NCBI GenBank assembly: GCA_023443625.1
Contig: JAEZTQ010000101.1
Span: 47,144-111,143, forward strand
Source of the DNA: Bacillota bacterium
GTDB taxonomy: Bacteria; Bacillota_A; Clostridia; Lachnospirales; Lachnospiraceae
Direction of reading: 5' to 3'
Length of the DNA: 64,000 nt
The notes below the pieces were generated by a model. It was not told where the DNA came from, did not search any database, and saw nothing but the letters and a program-made list of their open reading frames with translations. This document shows positions 53,271 through 60,637 of this stretch, one piece after another (the first letter of the stretch is position 1; each line of letters starts with the position of its first letter). The position numbers and the translations under genes were made by a program.

Positions 53271-54125
53271 TTACCTCCAATTTTTAATAAGAACCTCGTT
53301 GACAGTTCCTCTTCCAGCTGCATCTGCATTTATTGCACGTCTAGCAAGAATATTGATTATTTCAAAACGATCATCGGCATATATATATCTAATAAATTCT
53401 GTATCAGAATTACTTAGTAAACATTTGACACCTTGATTGGTTAAATCGACAAAGGTGTCGCGGAGACGTAATTGTTCATTATCATCGAACCCATCGGCTT
53501 GATATCCAGTAAAATTGGTGTTGTTAGGACTATGATATGGAGGGTCAAAATATACAAAAGTACGGCGATCCGCATTTTGAACAGCAGCAGCAAAATCGCC
53601 ATTCATAATATCAATTTCATTATTAGAAAGATAAGTACTTATAGCTCTAAGGACCGGTGCTTCACATATAGCAGGGTTTCTATAGCGACCATATGGCACA
53701 TTAAACAATCCTTGAGAGTTGACACGATATAAACCATTATAGCAAGTTTTATTAAGAAAAATTAGTCGAGCTGCTTTCTCAATATCAGTCATGTTATTAA
53801 ATTCATTAATGTTTCTATCAAGGGAACGTATTTCATAGAAATATTCTTCTGTATTATTTTCTCTATGTACTTCCAATGCCTCAATAAGATCTTCTACATG
53901 GTCTTTAATTACATTATAAGATAATACAAGTTGACTATTAAAGTCGTTAATTATTGCACGTCTTGGCTGTAAATCGAAGAAAACAGCACCAGCACCTATA
54001 AATGGCTCAATATAAGTATAGTTATTAATTCTTGACGGTAAATATCTTTTGATTTCTGGTAGCAACTGTCTTTTGCCACCTGCCCATTTCAAATATGGTT
54101 TAATTAATGGATTTTTCCTCGGCAC
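53271..54125 (-). CDS. Dam-type (D12 class) adenine methyltransferase
   Basis: A 284-residue D12-class N6-adenine methyltransferase: KPYLKWAGGKRQLLPEI, motif I EPFIGAGAVFFDL, the conserved FLNKTCYNGLYRVN stretch and motif IV YFDPPY. GTG 54125 is chosen because AAGGAA lies shortly upstream and it matches the standard N-terminus; the frame stays open upstream to about 54167. It lies directly upstream of the endonuclease and should protect its sites. The class includes GATC enzymes such as Dam and DpnM. Confidence 0.9.
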   Translation of the reverse strand: MPRKNPLIKPYLKWAGGKRQLLPEIKRYLPSRINNYTYIEPFIGAGAVFFDLQPRRAIINDFNSQLVLSYNVIKDHVEDLIEALEVHRENNTEEYFYEIRSLDRNINEFNNMTDIEKAARLIFLNKTCYNGLYRVNSQGLFNVPYGRYRNPAICEAPVLRAISTYLSNNEIDIMNGDFAAAVQNADRRTFVYFDPPYHSPNNTNFTGYQADGFDDNEQLRLRDTFVDLTNQGVKCLLSNSDTEFIRYIYADDRFEIINILARRAINADAAGRGTVNEVLIKNWR

Positions 54126-54229
54126 GATTATTCCTTCTTTCAAGTCTTTATGAAACAATTTTAACACATTTCAGGGACATTTGGCGACTTAAATATAAAT
54201 TATTTATAATTTGATAATTATATATGGTA

Positions 54230-54535
54230 TTAGATATCGCTCCAACGGCCAGTTTGTTTAGGTAGTGGAGCTACTTCGTTTGGATTCCGGCAAATAGCAT
54301 TATGAGTGATAGGCAATCCCTTTCTTATTTGTGCAGCTCTAAGAACAGGGAACATTATTCCGTTAATAGAATAAGGCTTCCCGTTTTTTCCGCCTGCTAG
54401 TATATCCCACCAATCTCGGCGTGTATGTTTGCCTTGTAGCTTCCAATCAAGCATAATGCTATTAATAAGTTGCTCGACGTCTTCGTAATTGTTTTTTACT
54501 AACCATTTCCGAACTGTAATGTTACTGTACTCCAT
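54230..54535 (-). CDS. Small protein paired with a DUF3644 protein
   Basis: A 101-residue protein, helical at first (EYSNITVRKWLVKNNYEDVE) and then rich in Arg, Gly and Pro (TRRDWWDILAGGKNGKPYSI and ITHNAICRNPNEV). It lies 11 bases after the DUF3644 gene, so the two probably form an operon. I know no function; an antitoxin-like or DNA-binding partner is possible. Confidence 0.55.
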   Translation of the reverse strand: MEYSNITVRKWLVKNNYEDVEQLINSIMLDWKLQGKHTRRDWWDILAGGKNGKPYSINGIMFPVLRAAQIRKGLPITHNAICRNPNEVAPLPKQTGRWSDI

Positions 54536-54546
54536 ATAATAATCCT

Positions 54547-55836
54547 CTATTTATATGACATTAGTTTCTGATATTCTGTTTCATTAGTTAGGTTTTTTAT
54601 TAAAAAATCTACCCAAGCAGATGTGTAAACATAGTCGTTATGAGCTTCATCAAATTGGCAATACTCGGTCTTACATCCATCTGGTTGATAACCTTGTTTT
54701 CTAACGTTATACAGTTTCCATGCTTTTGTATGATCATTCATTGTGAACTTCTTTTTTAACCTCCTCGCAACTTCTTCGCATATTGATTTTGGTTTAAGTT
54801 TACCTTGATTAGCAACTGGTATAATTCTATCTTTTATAAGAGAGATTTCTTTCTTAATATTTTCGAATTCTTCTGGATGCTTTGGATCATATTTAATAAA
54901 TTCAATTGCAGTATCTGATGATGCCAGGTGATTACCAACTTTAGGTATTAAATAAACCCTGTAGCTATATTCAAGATCTGAGTATATTTCTATAGGTAAT
55001 GAAGCGCGATAATCTGCTATATAATGCTTGAATTCATCATAATGTTCGCTTTGAAATTTCATTGATGTTTCTGTCTGCCAGGATCGTTTTGATGTAACGA
55101 CCTGTAAAGGGATGGAAAGAAGATCACATAATGAGTAATAGGAGCCAAATGTTTGGGTCATCATATTCTCAAAATTTAACAGTAAAGACTGGCATTCACC
55201 ACATAAATCTAAGTCAAGGGCAGGGATAAAACGATGCTCAATTTTGTTCCTAATATTAATAAAGAATTTCAAATTCTCAATTAGTGCTGAGGATATTTTT
55301 CCGTTATATTTGTCAATACATGTTTTTAGTTCCCAAGCCTTTTTTTCACCAGTATCTACTTCCTTATATGAGCCATCAGTATTTTTATAGAAATAATCGA
55401 TATTGCTGTATTCAAAAATAGCATGAAATAAGGAAGTCCATGCAATAATCATCATTACAATAAATCCTTGAGAACGAAAAGAGGTCATAGGTCTATTGTA
55501 TATATCAATTCCTAGTATGGTAGATTCTTGAGCCTTCAATAAAAGTGTTTCAACAACTATAGGTAAGTTCGGCTTAAAGGGATCACTACTAACTTTTTGT
55601 ACTTGGGACATAAATCGAGTATACTCTTCTTCGGTATATGAAAAGTTATTATTAACTAAATAATGAGTACCTTCTTTAATAATAAAGTCATTCCACTTTT
55701 TTCCGAAATATGTATTGACTGTGCTTAAGCTCCATTTAGTAAATGTAACAATATCTGATTTTCTAAAGGATTTTCTAGTATTTTTCATTTTTGCAAAAAA
55801 TTCATAAGATAATTTTATGCTATCAGTATTTGCCAT
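54547..55836 (-). CDS. DUF3644 protein with a HEPN-like RNase motif
   Basis: A 429-residue protein of the DUF3644 family, often beside restriction systems. A HEPN-type R-x4-H motif is at Arg196-His201 in NIRNKIEHRF, followed by ALDLDLCGECQSLLLNFENM. An N-terminal winged-HTH-like part (FTKWSLSTVNTYFGKKW) and a C-terminal part with TMNDHTKAWKLYNVRK flank it. HEPN proteins cut RNA, often as abortive defence. AGAGGTAA precedes the ATG. The call is by domain memory; RNase activity is inferred. Confidence 0.7.
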   Translation of the reverse strand: MANTDSIKLSYEFFAKMKNTRKSFRKSDIVTFTKWSLSTVNTYFGKKWNDFIIKEGTHYLVNNNFSYTEEEYTRFMSQVQKVSSDPFKPNLPIVVETLLLKAQESTILGIDIYNRPMTSFRSQGFIVMMIIAWTSLFHAIFEYSNIDYFYKNTDGSYKEVDTGEKKAWELKTCIDKYNGKISSALIENLKFFINIRNKIEHRFIPALDLDLCGECQSLLLNFENMMTQTFGSYYSLCDLLSIPLQVVTSKRSWQTETSMKFQSEHYDEFKHYIADYRASLPIEIYSDLEYSYRVYLIPKVGNHLASSDTAIEFIKYDPKHPEEFENIKKEISLIKDRIIPVANQGKLKPKSICEEVARRLKKKFTMNDHTKAWKLYNVRKQGYQPDGCKTEYCQFDEAHNDYVYTSAWVDFLIKNLTNETEYQKLMSYK

Positions 55837-56049
55837 CGGATTTACCTCTCGTTAAAATGTATATATTGACTAAAATATGGTATATTACAATTATTGTATA
55901 TCAAGATGTCAATAATTGCAATCTATAGCAGACTTTTGTAAATAAAAAAAGTAAAATAGATGATTTTAGAAAAAAGTATAATATTACTAGTTAGTAGGTG
56001 ACAAATATGGGAGATAAGAAACCGAAAAGGATTGTAGGAGACGAAAGCT

Positions 56050-56083
56050 AAAAAAACAGCCTCACTTAAATAATGTGGGCTGG
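56050..56083 (-). terminator. Terminator after the TIR gene
   Basis: On the minus strand CAGCCCAC pairs with GTGAGGCTG and the stem ends in seven Ts. A 14-codon ORF starting at 56010 on the plus strand lies just beyond; it is probably a remnant or not a gene. Confidence 0.75.
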
Positions 56084-56116
56084 TATTTAGTATGGATTAT
56101 TATTAAACTTTTTATA

Positions 56117-56728
56117 TTACCATGGAATAATTGATGGATCTAAAAACATACGACTTAACTCTCCTAGCTTGAACATATCAACTAGTAATCTTATAGGAAA
56201 TTCAGAGCAAAAATTCTCAGCTTTATTTTCAAAAAGTATCATATCGTCAGTTACACTAATTATATAATCGATAAGGTGATACCTGAGATATGCTAAGGTG
56301 GCGTCTAAATAATCAGCTTTACCCAACTTTTTTGCTATTAGATAACCTAATTCTTCAGGAGTTCTAGTTCTTAAATCGATATATCCAGTTGTTAATCTTA
56401 ATCCAGGAAGTTCGGTGTCATCAAATTTGGCAGGTAAAATGTATTCTTCTTTACTTACAAAGGCTCTCGCAAAAGCTGATTGTATTTCGTGATTAGTCCA
56501 ACTTTTCTCTAAATAATATTTTGAAATAAATATAACACAATACTTAGATTTCCGTTGGTAAATATCATCTAAATATAAATAAAGATTTTTTCCCCATAAT
56601 TCAACTTCTTCAGATCTATCATAAAATACTTTGATATCAAGAGCATTTAAGTATTTGGCAACTTTTTCTACATATAATCTATCTTCCCCGGCAAAAGATA
56701 GCGCAACATCAAAATCATATTCTGACAT
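56117..56728 (-). CDS. TIR-domain protein
   Basis: A 203-residue protein with an N-terminal TIR domain (about 1-135): YDFDVALSFAGEDRLYVEKV, VFYDRSEEVELWGKNL and a catalytic-type Glu81 in SWTNHEIQSA. The C-terminal 65 residues are unrecognised. TIR domains commonly hydrolyse NAD or make cyclic ADP-ribose in antiphage abortive responses. It stands alone with its own terminator; no Thoeris ThsA-like partner is nearby. AAAGGTGAT precedes the ATG. Confidence 0.85.
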   Translation of the reverse strand: MSEYDFDVALSFAGEDRLYVEKVAKYLNALDIKVFYDRSEEVELWGKNLYLYLDDIYQRKSKYCVIFISKYYLEKSWTNHEIQSAFARAFVSKEEYILPAKFDDTELPGLRLTTGYIDLRTRTPEELGYLIAKKLGKADYLDATLAYLRYHLIDYIISVTDDMILFENKAENFCSEFPIRLLVDMFKLGELSRMFLDPSIIPW

Positions 56729-57067
56729 TAGAGATCACCTTTTCTTATCAAATTTTATTTGTTGATAATTGTAATTTTAGGTATTATAATAGTGAAATAA
56801 TATAAAAAAGTCAAGTGAGATTTTATCCGTAAAGTGTTAGAATATATAATATGGAAGTTGGTGGTACTTATATTGTACCATGATACTAATATTTATTAAA
56901 AGACATATAGGTAGAAAACTGGTAGAAAACCCGTTTCAAAACTCATTAAAATGACTCAAAACCAACAGAGACCAATCAATAAACAAAAACATCGCAACTA
57001 TGCATAAAATAAGGAATTACATAGAACCACGAAGATAACCAGAGACAGATAAAAAAACATGTTTTCA
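56729..57067. other. Right end of the element, no gene
   Basis: This AT-rich stretch contains no ORF of note. It holds the right-end arm-like repeats GGTAGAAAAC (56910-56919 and 56921-56930), a repeated ACTCA motif near 56942-56957 and many short A tracts before attR. It is likely the attachment-site region bound by integrase and host factors. Confidence 0.6.
56910..56930. repeat. Direct repeats at the right end, candidate integrase arm sites
   Basis: GGTAGAAAAC occurs twice, 11 bases apart. It shares GGTAGA with the repeats near attL. Confidence 0.5.
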
Positions 57068-57111
57068 GACTCTGACTCCAGCATCTCAAGGTTCGAATCC
57101 TTGTAGCCCAG
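57068..57111 (+). repeat. attR (partial tRNA-Gln copy)
   Basis: An exact 44-bp copy of the tRNA-Gln 3' part. It lacks the acceptor 5' strand and D arm, so it is not a working tRNA. It marks the right end of the element. Confidence 0.92.
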
Positions 57112-57172
57112 TTGAAAAATAAGAATGACCATCCAATGATGGTCATTTTTTTGTTCACAACTGGGCTACAAG
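57100..57172. repeat. 15-bp inverted repeat spanning attR's end and the tRNA terminator
   Basis: CTTGTAGCCCAGTTG (57100-57114) and CAACTGGGCTACAAG (57158-57172) are perfect inverted repeats around the terminator hairpin. The left arm includes the tRNA 3' end. Downstream at 57179-57198 a further hairpin, ATGAGGTC-gtaa-GACCTCAT, follows. Confidence 0.8.
57124..57152 (+). terminator. Original terminator of tRNA-Gln (chromosomal side)
   Basis: AATGACCATC-caat-GATGGTCATT with a run of Ts, the presumed terminator of the tRNA before integration. Confidence 0.8.
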
Positions 57173-57403
57173 CTTAAGATGAGGTCGTAAGACCTCATTT
57201 ATATTTGTCCTGACCTGGGCGGCCTAGCTTTATACTAAAACTTTATAAATAATTTAAGGCAATTATATAATATAATTACATAAAACCCAAAATGATTACC
57301 ATTTTGTTTCAAAATTATATGTTAATATTTTTACAAATTTAATAACACGGTAAACTTGTACTGCACACGAATTTGCAGTGCTTTGACAGAATGGAGGGTT
57401 TAT

Positions 57404-58417
57404 ATGGAAAGAAATATGAAAGTATGGTGCGAAGAAATGCTCGCAGCAAAAACAAAAAAAGCAATGCCGGTTCTTTCTTTCCCGGCAATTCAATTAATGG
57501 GGATCACTGTTAAGGATTTAATATCTAGTAGTGATCTTCAAGCAGAAGGTATGCGTCTCATCGCTGATAGAGTCGACTCTGCCGCATCGGTAAGCTTAAT
57601 GGATTTATCCATCGAAGCAGAATGCTTCGGATCAGAAATTCGTTTTTCAGATGACGAAGTTCCAACTGTAATCGGCAGCATTGTTTCTAGTGAAGAAGAA
57701 GCAGAAGCTCTTCAAATTCCGGCTGTTGGTTCGGGTCGTACGGGCATTTATATTGAAGCAATTGAGAAAGCAGTGAAGCTAATTGAGGATCGTCCAGTTC
57801 TTGCAGGTGTAATTGGTCCTTTCTCCTTGGCAGGACGTTTAATGGATGTAAGTGAAGCCATGGTTTATTGCTATGATGAACCGGACATGGTCCATATTGT
57901 ATTAGATAAAGTTACATCATTTATTATTGATTATATCAAAGCATACAAAGCTGTTGGTGCCAATGGTGTTGTTATTGCGGAGCCTTTGGCTGGATTATTA
58001 TCACCATCCCTTGCAGAAGAGTTCTCAGCAGAATATATAAAAAAAATCGTTGATGCAGTTCAGGATGATACTTTCATCGTAATTTACCATAACTGCGGTA
58101 ACAGTACTATTCCTCAGGTAGAATCCATTATTACCAATGGATGTCCTATTGTACATTTTGGCAATTCCATCAACATGGCTGAAATGATGCCTCATATTCC
58201 AGAGAATATTATTGCAATGGGTAATATAGATCCTGCCAGAGAATTTAGAAATGGAACAAAGGAATCTGTTAGAGAAGCAACCTTATCCCTTATGAAGGAA
58301 TGCTGCAAATATCCTAACTATGTGATTTCTTCTGGTTGTGATATTCCTCCTATGTCAAAGTGGGAAAATATCGATGAATTCTTTGCAACAGTGAAAGATT
58401 TCTATAGCAATAACTAA
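57404..58417 (+). CDS. Uroporphyrinogen decarboxylase-family protein (corrinoid methyltransferase-like)
   Basis: A 337-residue TIM-barrel protein of the URO-D superfamily that looks closer to MtaA/MtbA methylcobamide methyltransferases than to HemE: PVLSFPAIQLMG at the start and the HNCGNS and SSGCDIPPMSK segments holding the zinc-type His/Cys ligands. It lacks the HemE N-terminal substrate signature. ATG 57404 follows GGAGGG by six bases. It is monocistronic with a terminator after it. No corrinoid protein or MttB-type partner is nearby, so substrate and pathway are unknown. Confidence 0.78.
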   Translation: MERNMKVWCEEMLAAKTKKAMPVLSFPAIQLMGITVKDLISSSDLQAEGMRLIADRVDSAASVSLMDLSIEAECFGSEIRFSDDEVPTVIGSIVSSEEEAEALQIPAVGSGRTGIYIEAIEKAVKLIEDRPVLAGVIGPFSLAGRLMDVSEAMVYCYDEPDMVHIVLDKVTSFIIDYIKAYKAVGANGVVIAEPLAGLLSPSLAEEFSAEYIKKIVDAVQDDTFIVIYHNCGNSTIPQVESIITNGCPIVHFGNSINMAEMMPHIPENIIAMGNIDPAREFRNGTKESVREATLSLMKECCKYPNYVISSGCDIPPMSKWENIDEFFATVKDFYSNN

Positions 58418-58501
58418 TCCTAAAGTATAAGGGAACAAGATAAAACCCAGATTATTATGATTTTACCAATAAAAAGCAGAGATATTATTAGGTAAGGAAT
58501 G

Positions 58502-58545
58502 AGGACCAAATCCTGTGTTAAAACAGGGCTTGGTCCTTTTGTTAT
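58502..58545 (+). terminator. Terminator after the URO-D-family gene
   Basis: AGGACCAA (58502-58509) pairs with TTGGTCCT (58530-58537), with inner CCTGT/ACAGG pairing, then T-rich sequence. Confidence 0.75.
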
Positions 58546-58723
58546 ATAATAGGATTAGGGAGTCAAAAGGTCTTCTTGAAAATATCGTACATCAATTTGC
58601 ACAATCTCTTTATAATTGCGTGATGAAAAACATAGTTTGTCGCAACACACTCTCCTTTGGATACGCACGAAACTTAATCCTCCTAAATAGATATGAAATG
58701 TATGAAATATTTTTCTTGTGGTA

Positions 58724-58752
58724 TTGATTTGATGAAATGATATTGCTATAAT
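58724..58752 (+). promoter_or_regulatory. Promoter of the siroheme reductase gene
   Basis: TTGATT (58724-58729), a 17-base spacer and consensus TATAAT (58747-58752), about 60 bases before the ATG. The region 58,546-58,723 holds nothing I recognise. Confidence 0.7.
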
Positions 58753-58813
58753 CGTATTAATATATAAATAATGGGTAAACATAAATACTATAAGAGATTG
58801 AAGGAGCAGAGGG

Positions 58814-60415
58814 ATGGAATTAATCATAAATGAAAACTTAGACAAAAGGATAGAACAGATGAAAGAAGTCATAAGGCAGGAGATACCTTCTTTTCAGGAA
58901 TTAGGCCATAAATTTTTAGATAAAGAAATTACCAGTGGAGAATTTAAGGCTACTTCCGGTGGTATGGGTGTCTATGCCCAACGAAGTGGTGATAGGTTTA
59001 TGCTTAGACTAAGGATTTTATCCGGAGTATTAGATATTAAGACATTAACCTTGATTCATGAGATTGTGAAAGAATATTCCCTGGAATTTATACATTTTAC
59101 CACCCGTCAGACAATTCAGCTTCATAACCTTACATTTGATGATATGATAGCAATTATGGAGAAATGTCTAGATTATAACATCTTAGCCCGAGGTGGAGGA
59201 GGTAATTATCCTCGTAATGTATCCCTATCCCCTCTGTCCGGTGTTGCTTTGGAGGAAGCTTTTGATGTTACCCCTTACGCTTTATTAGTAAATAAGTATT
59301 TTCTATCACAAATAAATACCTATCATCTTCCAAGAAAGTTTAAAGTTGCTTTTTCTAATAGTGCAGAGGATAGTGCCAAGGCTTCTATTGCCGATTTGGG
59401 ATTTTTGGCAGTAAAGGAGGGGAATAAAGAGTATTTTAAAGTGTACCTGGGAGGGAGTCTGGGGTCTAAGGGTGAGCTAGCAGTGCCTTATCCTAAATTG
59501 ATAAAGCCACAGGAGATATTCTATCATATTGAAGCTCTTTTAAGTCTCTTTCAGGAAGAGGGGGATTATGAGAATAAAGCCAAGGCGAGAATACGTTACA
59601 TAGTAAAACGTATGGGTAGTGAGCTTTTTCTGGATTGCTACGAGAAACACTTAGAGCAAGTAAAAAGTAGTAGTAAATTGGACTTCGAGATTATATCTGA
59701 TGAGGAAATAGTTTCTGATGTAATAGAGAAGGAAGAGGCAGAACTTAATCCTGCTTTAGTAATACCGCAAAAACAGGGTAATCTTTATAGTGTAGAAATT
59801 CATCCTCTAGGAGGGCATCTTAAAGCTGAGGCTTTAGGTAAAATCCTTCACTTTATTAAGAAAATCAAAGATGTACAGTTACGACTCAGCATGGAAGAGA
59901 GTATGATAATTCGTAATTTGACAGCTGATCAAGCAAAGAACTTATTGGAGTTGACAAAAGATATACGCATGACTTCAAGATTGGGTCGCAGTATTTGTTG
60001 TATTGGCTTCCCCACCTGTCAGATTGGAATTCAAAATGGTAATAGTTTATTGGTAAATATTTTGGATTATTTCAAAGATAAGAAATTGAAAGGAGATATC
60101 TTACCAAGAATCTCTATTTCTGGTTGCACCAATTCCTGTGCCAGACATCAAGTTGGAGCAATAGGTTTGCAAGGCAAGAAGAAGAGAGTAAAGGACCAGA
60201 CAGAAGATGCCTATGCACTATTCCTTGGAGGAGAAGTAGGGCAGGAGGGTACTCGCCTCGGTGAGGAATGCGGGGATTTGCTTGCCAAGGACATTCCTGA
60301 ATTTCTATATGAGTTAGCACTTCTTTTAGAGAATAAGAAACTAGAGTTTGAGGAATGCTTCAGGCAAGAGAAAGATGAAGTAATTGAACTAATTAATAAA
60401 TATGTGATTATATAG
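58814..60415 (+). CDS. Siroheme/4Fe-4S nitrite or sulfite reductase-like protein
   Basis: A 533-residue protein with two ferredoxin-like half-domains and the siroheme/4Fe-4S domains. The cluster cysteines are CCIGFPTC and SGCTNSC, and RQTIQLHNL and GGGGNYPRN match the substrate cavity. This family covers NirA, sulfite reductases and CobG-like proteins; reduction of nitrite or sulfite by ferredoxin is probable. AAGGAG precedes the ATG. No siroheme-synthesis or sulfur gene is adjacent, so the electron acceptor is open. Confidence 0.88.
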   Translation: MELIINENLDKRIEQMKEVIRQEIPSFQELGHKFLDKEITSGEFKATSGGMGVYAQRSGDRFMLRLRILSGVLDIKTLTLIHEIVKEYSLEFIHFTTRQTIQLHNLTFDDMIAIMEKCLDYNILARGGGGNYPRNVSLSPLSGVALEEAFDVTPYALLVNKYFLSQINTYHLPRKFKVAFSNSAEDSAKASIADLGFLAVKEGNKEYFKVYLGGSLGSKGELAVPYPKLIKPQEIFYHIEALLSLFQEEGDYENKAKARIRYIVKRMGSELFLDCYEKHLEQVKSSSKLDFEIISDEEIVSDVIEKEEAELNPALVIPQKQGNLYSVEIHPLGGHLKAEALGKILHFIKKIKDVQLRLSMEESMIIRNLTADQAKNLLELTKDIRMTSRLGRSICCIGFPTCQIGIQNGNSLLVNILDYFKDKKLKGDILPRISISGCTNSCARHQVGAIGLQGKKKRVKDQTEDAYALFLGGEVGQEGTRLGEECGDLLAKDIPEFLYELALLLENKKLEFEECFRQEKDEVIELINKYVII

Positions 60416-60559
60416 ATAAGTTATTAATGTAGTGAAGACAACCTAGGGAGCGGTTGTAAATTAGATTAGTAAATCATTTGCATCAGCTCTTTATTCTTAG
60501 TTTATAATAGCAAAGGAAAAGATTAAATATGACATGGTAATATAACTAGAAATGTAGGT

Positions 60560-60587
60560 TTTACTGTTGTAGACAATTTCGTATAAT
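60560..60587 (+). promoter_or_regulatory. Promoter of the CotH-family gene
   Basis: TTTACT (60560-60565), a 16-base spacer and consensus TATAAT (60582-60587), about 50 bases before the ATG. Confidence 0.55.
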
Positions 60588-60637
60588 ACCCCCAGAGATG
60601 GTAATATGTTATCGTAGGGAAAGGCAGGGTAATTAAT

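Larger units (their letters stand above)
32737..57111. mobile_element. Integrated element in tRNA-Gln (about 24.4 kb)
   Basis: The element is bounded by identical 44-bp repeats (32737-32780 and 57068-57111), the first being the 3' part of tRNA-Gln. It begins with an integrase directly beside the tRNA and carries excisionase-like, helicase, YqaJ/RecT, repressor and defence-like genes. No capsid, terminase, tail, relaxase or conjugation gene is seen. The size, integrase-xis-rep layout and cargo suggest a phage satellite or a mobilisable island. Confidence 0.9.

Noticed and set aside
47100..54125. DISARM or BREX system based on a PLD gene near methylases
   Set aside because: The helicase (DrmA-like), DUF1998 (DrmB-like), PglZ and BrxC-like genes that define these systems are absent.
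56010..56054. 14-codon ORF beside the TIR terminator
   Set aside because: Very short and partly overlapping the terminator; could be a remnant but cannot be supported as a gene.
57068..57111. Second tRNA-Gln or tRNA pseudogene
   Set aside because: Only the 3' 44 bases are present and they equal attL exactly, so this is attR.
58515..58727. Plus-strand ORF of 70 codons after the URO-D-family gene
   Set aside because: It begins inside the terminator hairpin, has no ribosome site and covers the region just before the next promoter.
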